Origin: Chara braunii
Taxonomy: Eukaryota > Streptophyta > Charophyceae > Charales > Characeae
DNA: 26,981 bases
Direction: 5' to 3'
Assembly (NCBI GenBank): GCA_003427395.1
Contig: BFEA01000436.1
Span: 1,115,101 to 1,142,081, forward strand
Shown: positions 26,922 to 26,981 of the stretch, one piece after another
Position numbering within the stretch: the first letter of the stretch is position 1
How the letters are laid out: every line of letters begins with the position of its first letter
The notes under the pieces: model-generated
Database searches by the model: none
Told to the model about the DNA's origin: nothing
Seen by the model: the letters and a program-made list of their open reading frames with translations, nothing else
Program-made: the position numbers and the translations under genes

Positions 26922-26981
<60 letters not shown>
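26922..26981. repeat. CT microsatellite at outer end of right arm
   Basis: (CT)n of at least 60 bp with one CC interruption near 26953, running off the window. It mirrors the GA run at 2095-2164. Confidence 0.95.

Larger units (their letters stand above)
24658..26981. mobile_element. Right arm of long inverted repeat (candidate terminal inverted repeat)
   Basis: Block order from inside out mirrors the left arm: AT-rich CTTTGCAATTTG block, GGAAAAACACTAGGCAA, a palindrome block at 25500-25560 (GCGCTGATGG...CTTCTCCATC), ~270-bp repeats, CCCCTAAGAATGCTTTT (26747-26763), TGTTTGGCACTT, GCTGTTCAACTAGAGTC (26907-26923), and the CT run. It is about 900 bp longer than the left arm because of the 458-bp duplication and two extra 270-bp units. 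The window ends inside the microsatellite, so the outer end and any target-site duplication cannot be seen. Confidence 0.8.

Noticed and set aside
2095-26981. LTR retrotransposon
   Set aside because: The long terminal repeats are inverted, not direct, and I found no reverse transcriptase, gag or primer-binding-site signal.

Overview
This is eukaryotic, transposon-dominated DNA. It carries GA/CT and AT microsatellites, assembly gaps, many tandem repeats at every scale, one well-supported GT-AG intron, and decayed long reading frames. The mix of a putative transposase with an RNase H-like fold, an Ulp1-type peptidase and a ParB/methyltransferase-like protein reminds me of repeat families in charophyte algae such as Chara. 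That placement is tentative, because nothing here identifies a species.

Layout. Positions 1-1892 hold two tandem minus-strand copies of an unrecognised gene family (family X). From 2095 to about 3500 lies the left arm of a long inverted repeat: GA microsatellite, two ~270-bp subterminal repeats, palindromes and an inner AT-rich block. The right arm, about 24658-26981, has the same parts in reverse order, with four ~270-bp repeats and a terminal CT microsatellite. Between the arms (about 24.9 kb end to end) the coding content falls into two divergent modules. On the minus strand are three more family X copies (4164-7460) and a DUF7869-type putative transposase (7732-10910). On the plus strand are a multidomain frame with ParB-like and permuted DNA-methyltransferase-like regions (15893-20803) and a frame with acidic repeats that splices into an Ulp1/C48 peptidase-like domain (20897-23640). 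The centre (10911-15892) is repeats plus a candidate TATA promoter at 14149.

Every large gene is broken, mostly by single stop codons inside otherwise open frames, so this looks like an old copy of a large mobile element. My best reading is a giant DNA transposon with long terminal inverted repeats, coding for a transposase, a ParB/methyltransferase-like protein and an Ulp1-like protein. Family X copies on both sides of the left arm mean the outer boundary is unproven.

The most striking signal outside genes is a 22-bp imperfect palindrome, AAGTGCGA-N6-TCGCACTT. I count 37 sites, many of them in pairs 55-90 bp apart. They lie in the arms, between genes and in the central repeats.
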